Positions 7,723 through 15,608 of a stretch of DNA of 64,000 bases are shown here, one piece after another (the stretch's first letter is position 1; each line of letters starts with the position of its first letter). The translations under genes and the position numbers were made by a program. Source of the DNA: Micromonospora antibiotica (GTDB lineage: Bacteria; Actinomycetota; Actinomycetes; Mycobacteriales; Micromonosporaceae); the NCBI RefSeq assembly GCF_017599305.1, contig NZ_JAGFWR010000030.1:1-64000 (forward strand). Reading direction: 5' to 3'. The notes below the pieces were generated by a model. That model was given only the letters and a program-made list of their open reading frames with translations, was not told where the DNA came from and ran no database searches.

Positions 7723-8541
7723 CTAACGGCCCTTCTGTCGGGGGACCCGGTTGCCGGCGTCGAGGCACTGCTCGACGTACCGGTCGGCGGCCGGCCGGAG
7801 CCGGGCGGCGTGCCGGTCGAAGAAGCTGGCGGCGGCGGTGCCGGGCCAGCGTTCGGGGAGCAGTGCCGGAGGGAGTTGAGGGTCCTGGAACAGGAAGGTA
7901 CGCCACGCGTGCACCAGCCGGAACCGGGCCGCGTACGCCTCCTCGTCGCCGCTGCGCACGGTCACCCCGGCCAGTTGGGCGCGCTGTTCGGCGACGAACC
8001 GTTCGTAGGCGTGCCCGATCTCGCGGAGGTCCCAGGCGCGGCGGACCACTCCCATCGCGCCGGGGGTGCCGGCGGCGTGGGCGGCGGTGAACCGTTCGTA
8101 GCGCACCCCGGCCTCATCCAGCAGCACGTCGACGTCCTCGCTGGCCCGGGTCGCCACCCAGGTGTGCTCGTCGAGGGTGCCGTAGCCGAGGAAGCTGAGG
8201 TTGGCGGCGAGCCGCTGCCGGTCCCGGCGGGCGGTCGGGGTCGCCAGGACGAGCAGGTCGAACCGCCCGTCCCAGGTGATCCGGCCGGTCCGGTAGATTC
8301 GGGCGGCGGCCTCGTCGAGCCGACGGACCGCCTTCGGTGTGATCGAGTACCCCGGGCCGGAGGCGAGCCGCAGGGGCTCCAGCCAGCCCTGGCGGACCAT
8401 CCGGGATACGGCGGTCCGCACGGCCGGGGGAGCGACGCCGAGCGGGGCCAGCAACTTCACCAGGGCGGCGACCGGTGCGCGCCCACCTCTCGTGCGGAGA
8501 TGGTCGCCGTAGAGGTCGAAGAGTGCCGACCGTGCCTGCAT
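7723..8541 (-). CDS. PaaX-family transcriptional regulator
   Basis: 272 residues. The N-terminus SALFDLYGDHLRTRGG, then VKLLAPLGVAPPAVRTAVSRMVRQGWLE (about 30-57), is the winged-helix reading head of PaaX proteins, followed by the ferredoxin-like middle domain (about 90-175) and the C-terminal helical domain (WRTFLFQDPQLPPALLPERWPG). PaaX members repress aromatic-acid catabolic genes and respond to aryl-CoA esters. Here it lies directly upstream of a PaaG-like gene and probably controls that pair. The upstream DNA (8542-8600) contains TGTGACAG and TGTTACA half-site-like elements that could be its operator (inference). Confidence 0.88.
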   Translation of the reverse strand: MQARSALFDLYGDHLRTRGGRAPVAALVKLLAPLGVAPPAVRTAVSRMVRQGWLEPLRLASGPGYSITPKAVRRLDEAAARIYRTGRITWDGRFDLLVLATPTARRDRQRLAANLSFLGYGTLDEHTWVATRASEDVDVLLDEAGVRYERFTAAHAAGTPGAMGVVRRAWDLREIGHAYERFVAEQRAQLAGVTVRSGDEEAYAARFRLVHAWRTFLFQDPQLPPALLPERWPGTAAASFFDRHAARLRPAADRYVEQCLDAGNRVPRQKGR

Positions 8542-8732
8542 GACCGCACATTGTGACAGGCCTTCTCAAGATAAGCTAGGTGCTGTTACATCAATGCCGC
8601 TCCGGTTTGGGTCCGGCGGTGTTCATCAGGGAAAATCGTGGTCGACGCCCCCGCGTACCTTGCGGGTGGTCAGCACGAAGTGGCTGTGGGGCAGTACACC
8701 GACCCTGATGTTCAGGTCTGAGGGGAGACAAC

Positions 8733-8900
8733 ATGGCGGCGATGAAGCCGCGGACGGGCGACGGTCCGCTGGAAGTCACCAAGGAGGGTCGGGGCATCGT
8801 CATGCGGGTCCCGCTGGAGGGCGGTGGCCGGCTCGTCGTCGAGATGACTCCCGACGAGGCCAACGCACTCGGTGACGCGCTGAAGGCGGCTGCCGGCTGA
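8733..8900 (+). CDS. DUF3117 small protein (Rv1211-like)
   Basis: 55 residues, beginning MAAMKPRTGDGPLEVTKEGR and ending MTPDEANALGDALKAAAG. This matches the small conserved actinobacterial DUF3117 family: a beta-rich core with a short C-terminal helix. GGGGAG precedes the ATG by about 7 nt. In mycobacteria the homologue follows tagA, as it does here after the inserted SDR and paaX genes. A perfect 16-bp hairpin lies 40 nt downstream. Function unknown. Confidence 0.9.
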   Translation: MAAMKPRTGDGPLEVTKEGRGIVMRVPLEGGGRLVVEMTPDEANALGDALKAAAG

Positions 8901-8940
8901 TCGGCCGACACTCCGTGCGGTGCCGCGCGGAAGGTCCTGG

Positions 8941-8975
8941 TCCCTGAGTCACCGGCACTGCCGGTGACTCAGGGA
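8941..8975 (+). terminator. hairpin between DUF3117 gene and aminopeptidase gene
   Basis: A perfect 16-bp stem (8941-8956 with 8960-8975) and 3-nt loop ACT, followed by CTTCGTCT. It probably ends the DUF3117 transcript; it is only 66 nt before the next start codon, so it could also sit in that gene's leader. Confidence 0.75.
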
Positions 8976-9041
8976 CTTCGTCTGTCCCACGCGGGTCGTC
9001 GAGGTCCCGCACCACGAATTTTCCCGGAGGTACGGTCCAGC

Positions 9042-10511
9042 GTGCTCGCCATCAGTCTCGCCGTCACCACCGACGGGCCGGACGTCCTCGTCCTGCCCGT
9101 CCGCGCCGCCACCGCACCGGACGACGCCGCGCCGTCGCTGGTCGCCACCGCACCACCACCCGCCGACGAGGTGCGGGGCGAGGCGGAGGCGCTGCTGCCG
9201 GTGACCCGGTTGACCGGCCGGGCCGGCGAGACCCTGACCCAGCTGCGTCCCGGCCGTACCCCGGTCCGGCTGATGCTGCTCGGCGTGGGTGACGGCGGGG
9301 AACGGGCCTGGCGGACGGCGGGCGCCGCCCTGGCCCGGGCCGCCGTAGATGAGACACATGTCACGTTGGCGCTGCCTGTCGACGTGCCGGCCGGGGTGGT
9401 CCGGGCCCTCGTCGAAGGGCTGCTGCTCGCCTCGTACCGGTTCCGGCTGACCGAGGCGGGGCCGACGCCCGCACTGGCCGGGGTGACCCTGCTGACCGCC
9501 GCGCCGGACGCGTACACCGGGGCGGTCGAGACGGCCCGGACCACCGCCGCGATGACCCGGCTCGCCCGGGATCTCACCAACACCCCCTCCGCGGTGAAGA
9601 ACCCGGAGTGGTTCGCCGCCCGGGTGGCCGACGCCGCCGCCGACCAACCCGACCTGCACCTGCGGGTACGCGGGCCGCAGGAGCTGGCGGACGAGGGCTT
9701 CGGCGGCATCGTCGCCGTCGGTGCCGGCTCGGCCAGCGGCCCCCGCCTGGTCGAGCTGGACTGGCGGCCGGCCGACGCCCGGCTGCACGTCGTGCTGGTC
9801 GGCAAGGGGATCACCTTCGACACCGGCGGCATCTCGATCAAGCCGGTGCCGGCGATGAAGCTGATGCGCAAGGACATGGCCGGTGCGGCGGCGGTCGTCG
9901 CGGCCACCCTCGGCGCGGCGGCGCTGCGGCTGCCCGTGCGGGTCACCGCCCTGACCCCGTTGGCCGAGAACATGGTCAGCGGGGCCGCGTTCCGCCCCGG
10001 CGACATCATCCGGCACTACGACGGCACGACCAGCGAGAGCACCAACTCCGACGCGGAGGGCCGGCTGGTGCTCGCCGACGCGCTCGGCTACGCGGCCCGG
10101 GAACTCCGCCCCGACCTGCTGATCGACCTGGCCACCCTGACCGGGGCCAACGCGGTGGCGTTGGGCAAGCGGACCGGCGCGCTCTACAGCGACAACGACG
10201 AGCTGGCCGCCGCCGTGCTGGCCGCCGTGGCCGACGCCGGTGAGGCGGCCTGGCGGATGCCGTTGCCCGCCGACTACCTCGAACACCTGGGCAGTGACCT
10301 GGCCGACCGGCACAGCTCCCCGGACCGGGGTGCCGGCTCGGTGATGGCTGCGCTCTACCTGCGCGAGTTCACCGGTGAGCTGCGGGACCGTTGGCTACAC
10401 GTCGACATGTCCGCGCCGTCGTGGGCCGACGGCGACGACGCGGAGCTGACCCGGGGCGCGACCGGCTGGGGTGTCCGGGGCCTGCTGCGCTGGCTGGCGA
10501 CGCTGGACTGA
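9042..10511 (+). CDS. pepA: M17 leucyl aminopeptidase
   Basis: 489 residues, full length for the family. An N-terminal macro-like domain (1-150) precedes a catalytic domain with the di-metal and active-site motifs: GKGITFDTGGISIKP (about 254-268), KDMAGAAAV (about 280), TPLAENMVSGAAFRPGD (about 305-321) and NSDAEGRL (about 334-341; usually NTDAEGRL). It removes N-terminal residues from peptides in the cytoplasm. GTG 9042 starts the conserved region; CGGAGG lies 12 nt upstream, which is rather far. It converges on the O-methyltransferase gene. Confidence 0.93.
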   Translation: MLAISLAVTTDGPDVLVLPVRAATAPDDAAPSLVATAPPPADEVRGEAEALLPVTRLTGRAGETLTQLRPGRTPVRLMLLGVGDGGERAWRTAGAALARAAVDETHVTLALPVDVPAGVVRALVEGLLLASYRFRLTEAGPTPALAGVTLLTAAPDAYTGAVETARTTAAMTRLARDLTNTPSAVKNPEWFAARVADAAADQPDLHLRVRGPQELADEGFGGIVAVGAGSASGPRLVELDWRPADARLHVVLVGKGITFDTGGISIKPVPAMKLMRKDMAGAAAVVAATLGAAALRLPVRVTALTPLAENMVSGAAFRPGDIIRHYDGTTSESTNSDAEGRLVLADALGYAARELRPDLLIDLATLTGANAVALGKRTGALYSDNDELAAAVLAAVADAGEAAWRMPLPADYLEHLGSDLADRHSSPDRGAGSVMAALYLREFTGELRDRWLHVDMSAPSWADGDDAELTRGATGWGVRGLLRWLATLD

Positions 10512-10604
10512 GCGGCTGCCGGGCCGGGTGCCCGCCCCGCGTCCCGACGCGTCGGCGCCCGGCCGCCGGCCAGCATCCGGCCGCCGGTCAGCGCCCGGTC
10601 GTGG

Positions 10605-11255
10605 TCAGCACTTGACCGCGGCCAGCAGGCCGTGGCCGACCGGGAGCAGGGCCGGGATCCACTGCTCGGCCTCCCGGATCGCCTTGACCGTCTCCCGCAT
10701 GGTCACCGTCTCGGCGTCCCGGGCGGCCGGGTCGCCGATCCGGCCGCTGGCGAAGCCGCCGTTGAGGGCGAGCACCCCACCGGGGCGCAGCAGCCGCAGG
10801 GCGGCGTCGACGTACGCGGCGGAGCCGGTCGCCTCACCGTCCACGAAGACCAGGTCGTACGCGCCGTCGGCGAGCCGGGGCAGCACGTCCAACGCCCGCC
10901 CGGTGATGATCCGGGTGCGGCCGGACGGGAAACCCGCCTCGACGAGGATCCGCCGGGCGATCCGCTGGTGCTCGATCTCGACGTCGATGGTGGTGAGCAC
11001 CCCGTCGGCGCGCATCCCGCGCAGCAGCCACACCCCGCTGACCCCGGTGCCGGTGCCGATCTCCACCACCGCGCGGGCGTTGCCGGCGGCGGCGAGCAGG
11101 CGCAGCGCCGCCCCGGCCCCGGGGGTGACCGCGTCGAGGCCGACCTCCCGGGCGAGGCTACGGGCGGTGGCCAGCACGATGTCCTCGCCGACGTACGACT
11201 CGGCGAACTGCAACGACTGCGCCGTCGGGCTGCCGGAACTGGCGACCGTGGCGAT
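10605..11255 (-). CDS. class I O-methyltransferase (Rv1220c-like); start codon problematic
   Basis: A SAM-dependent methyltransferase with the Rossmann motif VVEIGTGTGVSGVWLL, the second acidic residue in TTIDVEIEHQ, and the YDLVFVDGEA block of catechol-O-methyltransferase-like enzymes. It resembles Rv1220c of the mycobacterial sigE-htrA region. No ATG, GTG or TTG lies in frame behind the only good ribosome site (GGAGG at 11262-11266). The in-frame codon there is ATC (11255), while a GTG at 11262 is out of frame. The next conventional start is TTG 11213, giving 202 residues and keeping the whole conserved fold. Coordinates are given for the ATC start. A TAGGCT hexamer near 11300-11310 may be its -10. 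Confidence 0.8.
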   Translation of the reverse strand: MATVASSGSPTAQSLQFAESYVGEDIVLATARSLAREVGLDAVTPGAGAALRLLAAAGNARAVVEIGTGTGVSGVWLLRGMRADGVLTTIDVEIEHQRIARRILVEAGFPSGRTRIITGRALDVLPRLADGAYDLVFVDGEATGSAAYVDAALRLLRPGGVLALNGGFASGRIGDPAARDAETVTMRETVKAIREAEQWIPALLPVGHGLLAAVKC

Positions 11256-11653
11256 GGGACACCTCCGGGCGGTGGCGATGGTGCGAGGGGCGGGTGGGCG
11301 GTATGAGCCTAGAGGCGAGGTACTTTCCGCGCAGCCGCGAGTCCACCCCTGACGGTTCCGGCGGGGCGGAAGCCGCCGTGGACGGCTCCGCCCGGGGCGG
11401 GATCTGCCCGTGGCCGCCGGCTTGCCCGTGCTGGGTGCCGGAAGGTCAAGTGGCTGCCCGGGGGAAGGTCGGCGGCGGCCCGGGGAAGGCCAGCGGCGGC
11501 CCGGGGGAAGGTCGGCGGCGGGCGGTCGCGGCCGGGCAACAGCTGACTGAGTCCGGCTCATCCGTGCAATCCTGGATGCGGTGCCCCCTGCGCCGTGACC
11601 GCCACCCCCGGTCGTGGCCCGGGGCACCGGGGGACGGACTGGGAGGCACCGAC
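11256..11653. other. intergenic region between O-methyltransferase and HtrA genes, with short direct repeats
   Basis: No supported gene. In mycobacteria this place holds sigE and rseA; neither is present here. Positions about 11461-11524 carry three copies of a 21-22-bp unit built on GGGGAAGGTCGGCGGCGG. The remainder should hold the divergent promoters of the flanking genes. Confidence 0.6.
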
Positions 11654-12991
11654 GTGACCGACGGCTGGGACTGGCGAGCGCCCGGCGGGACTCCGGGGTC
11701 GGCGGGGCCGCCCCCCGGTCCGCCGCAGACGGGCCCGACGACGCCGTACGGCGGTCCGCCGTCGTCCGGCGGCCACGGCGGGTCGGCGTCGCCGTGGTGG
11801 TCCGACGCGCTCGCCGACCCGTGGCGGGACCCGTACGCCCCGTCGGCGGTCGTGCTGCCGAGCGTGCCGGCCCCCGGGGCGGCCCCGGAACCGGTCACCG
11901 ACCCGGATGCGCCGGGCCGGCCGAAGCTGCGCCAACTGCTGATCGTCCCGTTGATCGTCGCGTTGCTCGCCGGCACCCTGGGCGGTGCCCTCGGTTATGC
12001 CTTCGCGGTGCGCGGCGGGGTCGGCGGTGGGGTCACCCTGGGGGCTCCGGCCGAGGGTCCGGCTCTGGCCCAGCGTCGCCCGGACTCGCTGGCCGGGGTC
12101 GCCGGTCGGGTCCTGCCCAGCGTGGTGACCATCCGGGTGGCCAGCCTGGGCGGCACCAGCGAGGGGTCCGGGTTCATCGTCAGCGCCGACGGTTACGTGG
12201 TCACCAACGACCACGTGGTCGCCGACGGCACCGGCCGGGCGTCGGTGACCTTCAACGACGGCAGCAGCTCCCCGGCGACGGTGGTGGGTCAGGACCCGGA
12301 GTCGGACATCGCGGTGATCAAGGTGAACCGCAAGGGTCTGCGGCCGATCGAGTTCGGTGACTCCGAGTCGCTCGCGGTGGGGGACCCGGTGCTGGCCATC
12401 GGCTCGCCCCTGTCGCTGGCGAACACGGTGACCGCCGGCATCATCAGCGCCCTGGACCGCACCATGCAGGCGGGGGAGCCCGGCGGGCCGGTCCGCTACT
12501 ACGCCGCGATCCAGACCGACGCGGCCGTCAACCACGGCAACTCGGGTGGCCCGCTGGTCGACTCGGCCGGCCGGGTGATCGGGGTGAACTCGACGATCAG
12601 GTCGCTGGTCGCGGAGGGACAGGAGGCGGGGAACATCGGGCTCGCCTTCGCCATCCCGATCAACCAGGCGAAGCGGATCACCCAGGACATCATCGGCACC
12701 GGCAAGGCCCGGCGTACCGTGATTGGGGCCCAGGTCGCCGGCACCGGGACCGCCACCCGGGCCGGCACCGGCGTGCGCCTGGCGGCCGTGGAACCGGCCG
12801 GCCCGGCGGCGGCGGCGGGCCTGCAGACGGGCGATGTCGTCCTGCGGCTCAACGGGCGGCCGATGAACGAGCCGACCGACCTGATCGCCCTGGTCCGCAA
12901 GTTCGCCCCGGGGTCGGTGGTGACGGTGGAGTACCGGCGTGGTTCGACCCGGCAGAACGCCTCGGTGACGCTTGCCGCGGATGCCAAGTGA
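11654..12991 (+). CDS. HtrA/DegP-like membrane-anchored serine protease with PDZ domain
   Basis: 445 residues. A Pro/Gly-rich cytoplasmic N-terminus (1-90) is followed by one membrane helix (about 93-120), then an extracytoplasmic trypsin-like domain with the triad His in TNDHVV (about 185), Asp in ESDIAVIK (about 217) and Ser in NHGNSGGPL (about 297). A PDZ domain follows (about 345-440, with GPAAAAGLQTGDVVLRLNG). It degrades or refolds misfolded envelope proteins. GTG 11654 is preceded by GGGAGG at good spacing. TatB follows 73 nt later, the order seen in mycobacteria, but the sigE/rseA regulators normally upstream are missing. Confidence 0.95.
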   Translation: MTDGWDWRAPGGTPGSAGPPPGPPQTGPTTPYGGPPSSGGHGGSASPWWSDALADPWRDPYAPSAVVLPSVPAPGAAPEPVTDPDAPGRPKLRQLLIVPLIVALLAGTLGGALGYAFAVRGGVGGGVTLGAPAEGPALAQRRPDSLAGVAGRVLPSVVTIRVASLGGTSEGSGFIVSADGYVVTNDHVVADGTGRASVTFNDGSSSPATVVGQDPESDIAVIKVNRKGLRPIEFGDSESLAVGDPVLAIGSPLSLANTVTAGIISALDRTMQAGEPGGPVRYYAAIQTDAAVNHGNSGGPLVDSAGRVIGVNSTIRSLVAEGQEAGNIGLAFAIPINQAKRITQDIIGTGKARRTVIGAQVAGTGTATRAGTGVRLAAVEPAGPAAAAGLQTGDVVLRLNGRPMNEPTDLIALVRKFAPGSVVTVEYRRGSTRQNASVTLAADAK

Positions 12992-13064
12992 GGGCCGGTC
13001 ACCCCCTCCCGAAGCGGGGCCTGACGTGCGTAGTCTTGGTACGACGCGACGAGGAGGCCCCGCG

Positions 13065-13496
13065 GTGCTCGACAACCTGAACTGGTGGGAGATCGGCGTA
13101 CTGCTGCTCCTGGCGTTGCTGATCTTCGGGGACCGGTTGCCCAACGTGATCAGCGACGGCCTGCGGATGGTGCGTAACCTGCGCAACATGGCCCGCAACG
13201 CGACCGGTGACCTGAGCCGTGAGCTGGGCACCGACATCCAGCTGGAGGATCTGCACCCGAAGGCGTTCATCCGCAAGCACCTCCTCAGCGAGGAGGACGA
13301 GCAGGCGATCCGCAAGCCACTCCAGGGTGTCTACGACAACCTGCGGGCGGATGTCACCGGGGTGCACGAGGAACTCAAGGACATCGCCGACCGGGTCGAC
13401 CCGCGCGCCGCCGTCCGGCGGAGCAGCGCGACGAGCACCGCCGCCGTTCCTGCTCCCGCGCCGGCCCCCCGCCCCAGCTACGACGACGCCACCTGA
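13065..13496 (+). CDS. tatB: Sec-independent protein translocase subunit TatB
   Basis: 143 residues. The N-terminal membrane helix (6-20, WEIGVLLLLALLIFGDRLP) ends in the Gly-x-x-x-Leu-Pro hinge of Tat proteins, then comes an amphipathic helix (about 24-60), a charged segment and an Ala/Pro-rich tail. TatB with TatC binds twin-arginine substrates. The N-terminus LDNLNWWE is less standard than the usual MFDIG-type start, but length, hinge and the htrA-tatB-mrp order support the call. GTG 13065 has GAGGAGG about 7 nt upstream, and TAGTCT at 13031 may be a -10. Confidence 0.92.
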   Translation: MLDNLNWWEIGVLLLLALLIFGDRLPNVISDGLRMVRNLRNMARNATGDLSRELGTDIQLEDLHPKAFIRKHLLSEEDEQAIRKPLQGVYDNLRADVTGVHEELKDIADRVDPRAAVRRSSATSTAAVPAPAPAPRPSYDDAT

Positions 13497-13500
13497 CGGA

Positions 13501-13577
13501 CTGATCCACTCGGTGCGGGCCGGTTGCGGTGTCCCCGGCCGGGGACACCACAACATCGGCTCACCTGAGTGGATCAG
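13501..13577. terminator. nested inverted repeat between convergent tatB and mrp
   Basis: A perfect 22-bp palindrome (13528-13549) sits inside a second perfect 11-bp inverted repeat (13501-13511 with 13567-13577). It lies between two convergent genes and is the obvious bidirectional terminator. Confidence 0.8.
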
Positions 13578-13601
13578 ACCTGCCCGCCGGGGCGGATGTG
13601 G

Positions 13602-14747
13602 TCAGCGGCCGGCGGGGGTGAGACCCAGCGGCTTGCCGAGCAGCGACTCGCGACGTACCGCCAGCCGGTCGGCGACCTGACGCAGCGCCTTCGCGGCGGG
13701 CGCGTCCGGTGCGGACAGCACGATCGGGATGCCGGCGTCGCCGCCCTCACGGACCCGGGTGTCCATTGGGATCTGCCCCAGCAGCGGCACCTGCGCGCCG
13801 ATCGTCCGGGTCAGCGACTCGGCCACCTCCTGGCCGCCACCGGCGCCGAAGACCTCCATCCGGGAACCGTCCGGCAGCTCCAGCCAGGACATGTTCTCGA
13901 TGACACCGACGATCCGCTGGTGGGTCTGCAGGGAGATCGCGCCGGCCCGCTCGGCGACCTCGGCGGCTGCGGCCTGCGGGGTGGTCACCACCAGGATCTC
14001 GGCGTTCGGCAGCAGCTGGGCGACCGAGATGGCGATGTCGCCGGTGCCCGGGGGCAGGTCGAGCAGCAGGACGTCCAGCTCACCCCAGTAGACGTCACCG
14101 AGGAACTGCTGCAACGCCCGGTGCAGCATCGGGCCGCGCCATACCACGGCCGCGTTGCCCGGGGTGAACATGCCGATCGAGATGACCTTCACGCCGTTCG
14201 CCTGCGGCGGCATGATCATGTCTTCCACCCGGGTGGGCTTGCCGTCCGCGCCGAGCATCCGGGGCACCGAGTGGCCGTAGATGTCGGCGTCGACCACACC
14301 GACGGACAGGCCCCGGGCGGCCAGCGCGGCGGCCAGGTTGACCGTGACGCTGGACTTGCCGACGCCGCCCTTGCCGCTGGCCACCGCGTAGACCCGGGTG
14401 CGGGAGCCGGGCTGGGCGAACGGGATCACCGCCTCGTCGGTGCTGCCGCCGCGCAGCTTGCCCTGCAACTCCTGCCGCTGCTCCGGGCTCATCACCCCGA
14501 AGTCGATCTCGACGCCGGTCACCCCGGGCACCGCGCCGACGGCGGCGGTGATGTCCCCGCGCAGCTTGTCCTTCAGCGGACAGCCGGCCACGGTGAGCAG
14601 CAGCCCGACCCGGACCACGCCGTCCTCGCCGATCTCGGCGGAGCGGACCATGCCGAGGTCGGTGATGGGCCGGCGGATCTCCGGGTCGTTGACGGTGGCC
14701 AGCGCGGCCTGGATCGCGTCGGAGAGGGTGCTGACGGGAGCTGACAT
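13602..14747 (-). CDS. mrp: Mrp/NBP35-type P-loop iron-sulfur carrier ATPase
   Basis: 381 residues. An N-terminal MIP18/DUF59 domain (about 5-85) is fused to a ParA/MinD-like ATPase with the deviant Walker A GKGGVGKSS (about 121-129) and a DLPPGTGD block. Mrp proteins bind and transfer Fe-S clusters. The CxxC pair that follows ENMS in many Mrp proteins is absent here (ENMSWLELPDGS). I recall the same in the mycobacterial protein, so this appears to be an actinobacterial trait. ATG 14747 starts directly before the DUF59 domain. Confidence 0.93.
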   Translation of the reverse strand: MSAPVSTLSDAIQAALATVNDPEIRRPITDLGMVRSAEIGEDGVVRVGLLLTVAGCPLKDKLRGDITAAVGAVPGVTGVEIDFGVMSPEQRQELQGKLRGGSTDEAVIPFAQPGSRTRVYAVASGKGGVGKSSVTVNLAAALAARGLSVGVVDADIYGHSVPRMLGADGKPTRVEDMIMPPQANGVKVISIGMFTPGNAAVVWRGPMLHRALQQFLGDVYWGELDVLLLDLPPGTGDIAISVAQLLPNAEILVVTTPQAAAAEVAERAGAISLQTHQRIVGVIENMSWLELPDGSRMEVFGAGGGQEVAESLTRTIGAQVPLLGQIPMDTRVREGGDAGIPIVLSAPDAPAAKALRQVADRLAVRRESLLGKPLGLTPAGR

Positions 14748-14972
14748 GCGGGCAATGCTACGTCGGCCGGGCGGGACGCCCGCCGGCAGCGGGGCCGGGT
14801 GTGAGCGAATCGATCGGACGGTCGGGCCCGCCCCGCTCCGCGGACAAACCTGGACGATCAGGTACGGGACCGGCTGGCGCTCCCGGACCGCGACAAGCGG
14901 GTCACCGACGCGGGGTCGACCCCCGGTCGGGGCCGCCCGCCAGCCCACCCGTGCCGGTCCGGCGTCGCGGGC

Positions 14973-15608
14973 TCAGCTCTCCGGGCGGTGGCCGTCGCGC
15001 ACGTAGTCGCCGTCGAGATCGTCCCGGGGCTCGTCGAGCGGCGGCTCACCACCCCCGGAGCGTCCCTCACCACCTCCGGGGCGCCCGGTAGGCCGGTCCG
15101 GCTGCCGCAACTCCCGCTTCTGCCGGCGCTGCGCCGCCGCGTCCAGCTCCTCGGCCAACCGGACCAGCTCGGAACGGAGGAAATCCCGGGTGGCCACCTC
15201 GCCCAGGGCGATCCGCAGCGCGGCGACCTCCCGGGCCAGGTACTCGGTGTCCGCCTTCTGCATGGTCGCCCGGCGGCGGTCCTCCTCCAGCGCCACCCGG
15301 TCCCGGTCCGTCTGCCGGTTCTGCGCGAGCAGGATCAACGGGGCCGCGTAGGACGCCTGCAACGACAACACCAGGGTCAGGAACGTGAAGGTGTACGGGT
15401 CGAAGCGCAGGTCCGCCGGGGCCAGGGTGTTCCAGCCGAACCACAGGGCGATCACCACCGTCATGTAGACGATGAAGTTCGCGGTGCCCATCCCCCGGGC
15501 GATCCCCTCCGACCAGCGTCCGAACGCCTCCGCGTCGAACCGGGGCAGCTTGACGCCCCGGGGTTCGCGCGGCTGGTCCAGCCGTTCGGCCCGTCGCTGG
15601 TCAGCCAT
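14973..15608 (-). CDS. DUF1003 membrane protein
   Basis: 211 residues. Two membrane helices (about 40-60 and 72-92) lie in the DUF1003 core, with ANFIVYMTVVIALWFGWN and SLQASYAAPLILLAQNRQ. A coiled-coil-like charged stretch (about 95-160) and a Pro/Gly/Arg-rich tail follow. The start overlaps the end of the MgtE-N/CBS gene by 8 nt (ATG 15608; an in-frame GTG at 15617 is possible), so the two are translationally coupled. Paired genes of this sort occur near mrp in mycobacteria. Function unknown; a link to magnesium homeostasis is inferred from the neighbour. Confidence 0.88.
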   Translation of the reverse strand: MADQRRAERLDQPREPRGVKLPRFDAEAFGRWSEGIARGMGTANFIVYMTVVIALWFGWNTLAPADLRFDPYTFTFLTLVLSLQASYAAPLILLAQNRQTDRDRVALEEDRRRATMQKADTEYLAREVAALRIALGEVATRDFLRSELVRLAEELDAAAQRRQKRELRQPDRPTGRPGGGEGRSGGGEPPLDEPRDDLDGDYVRDGHRPES

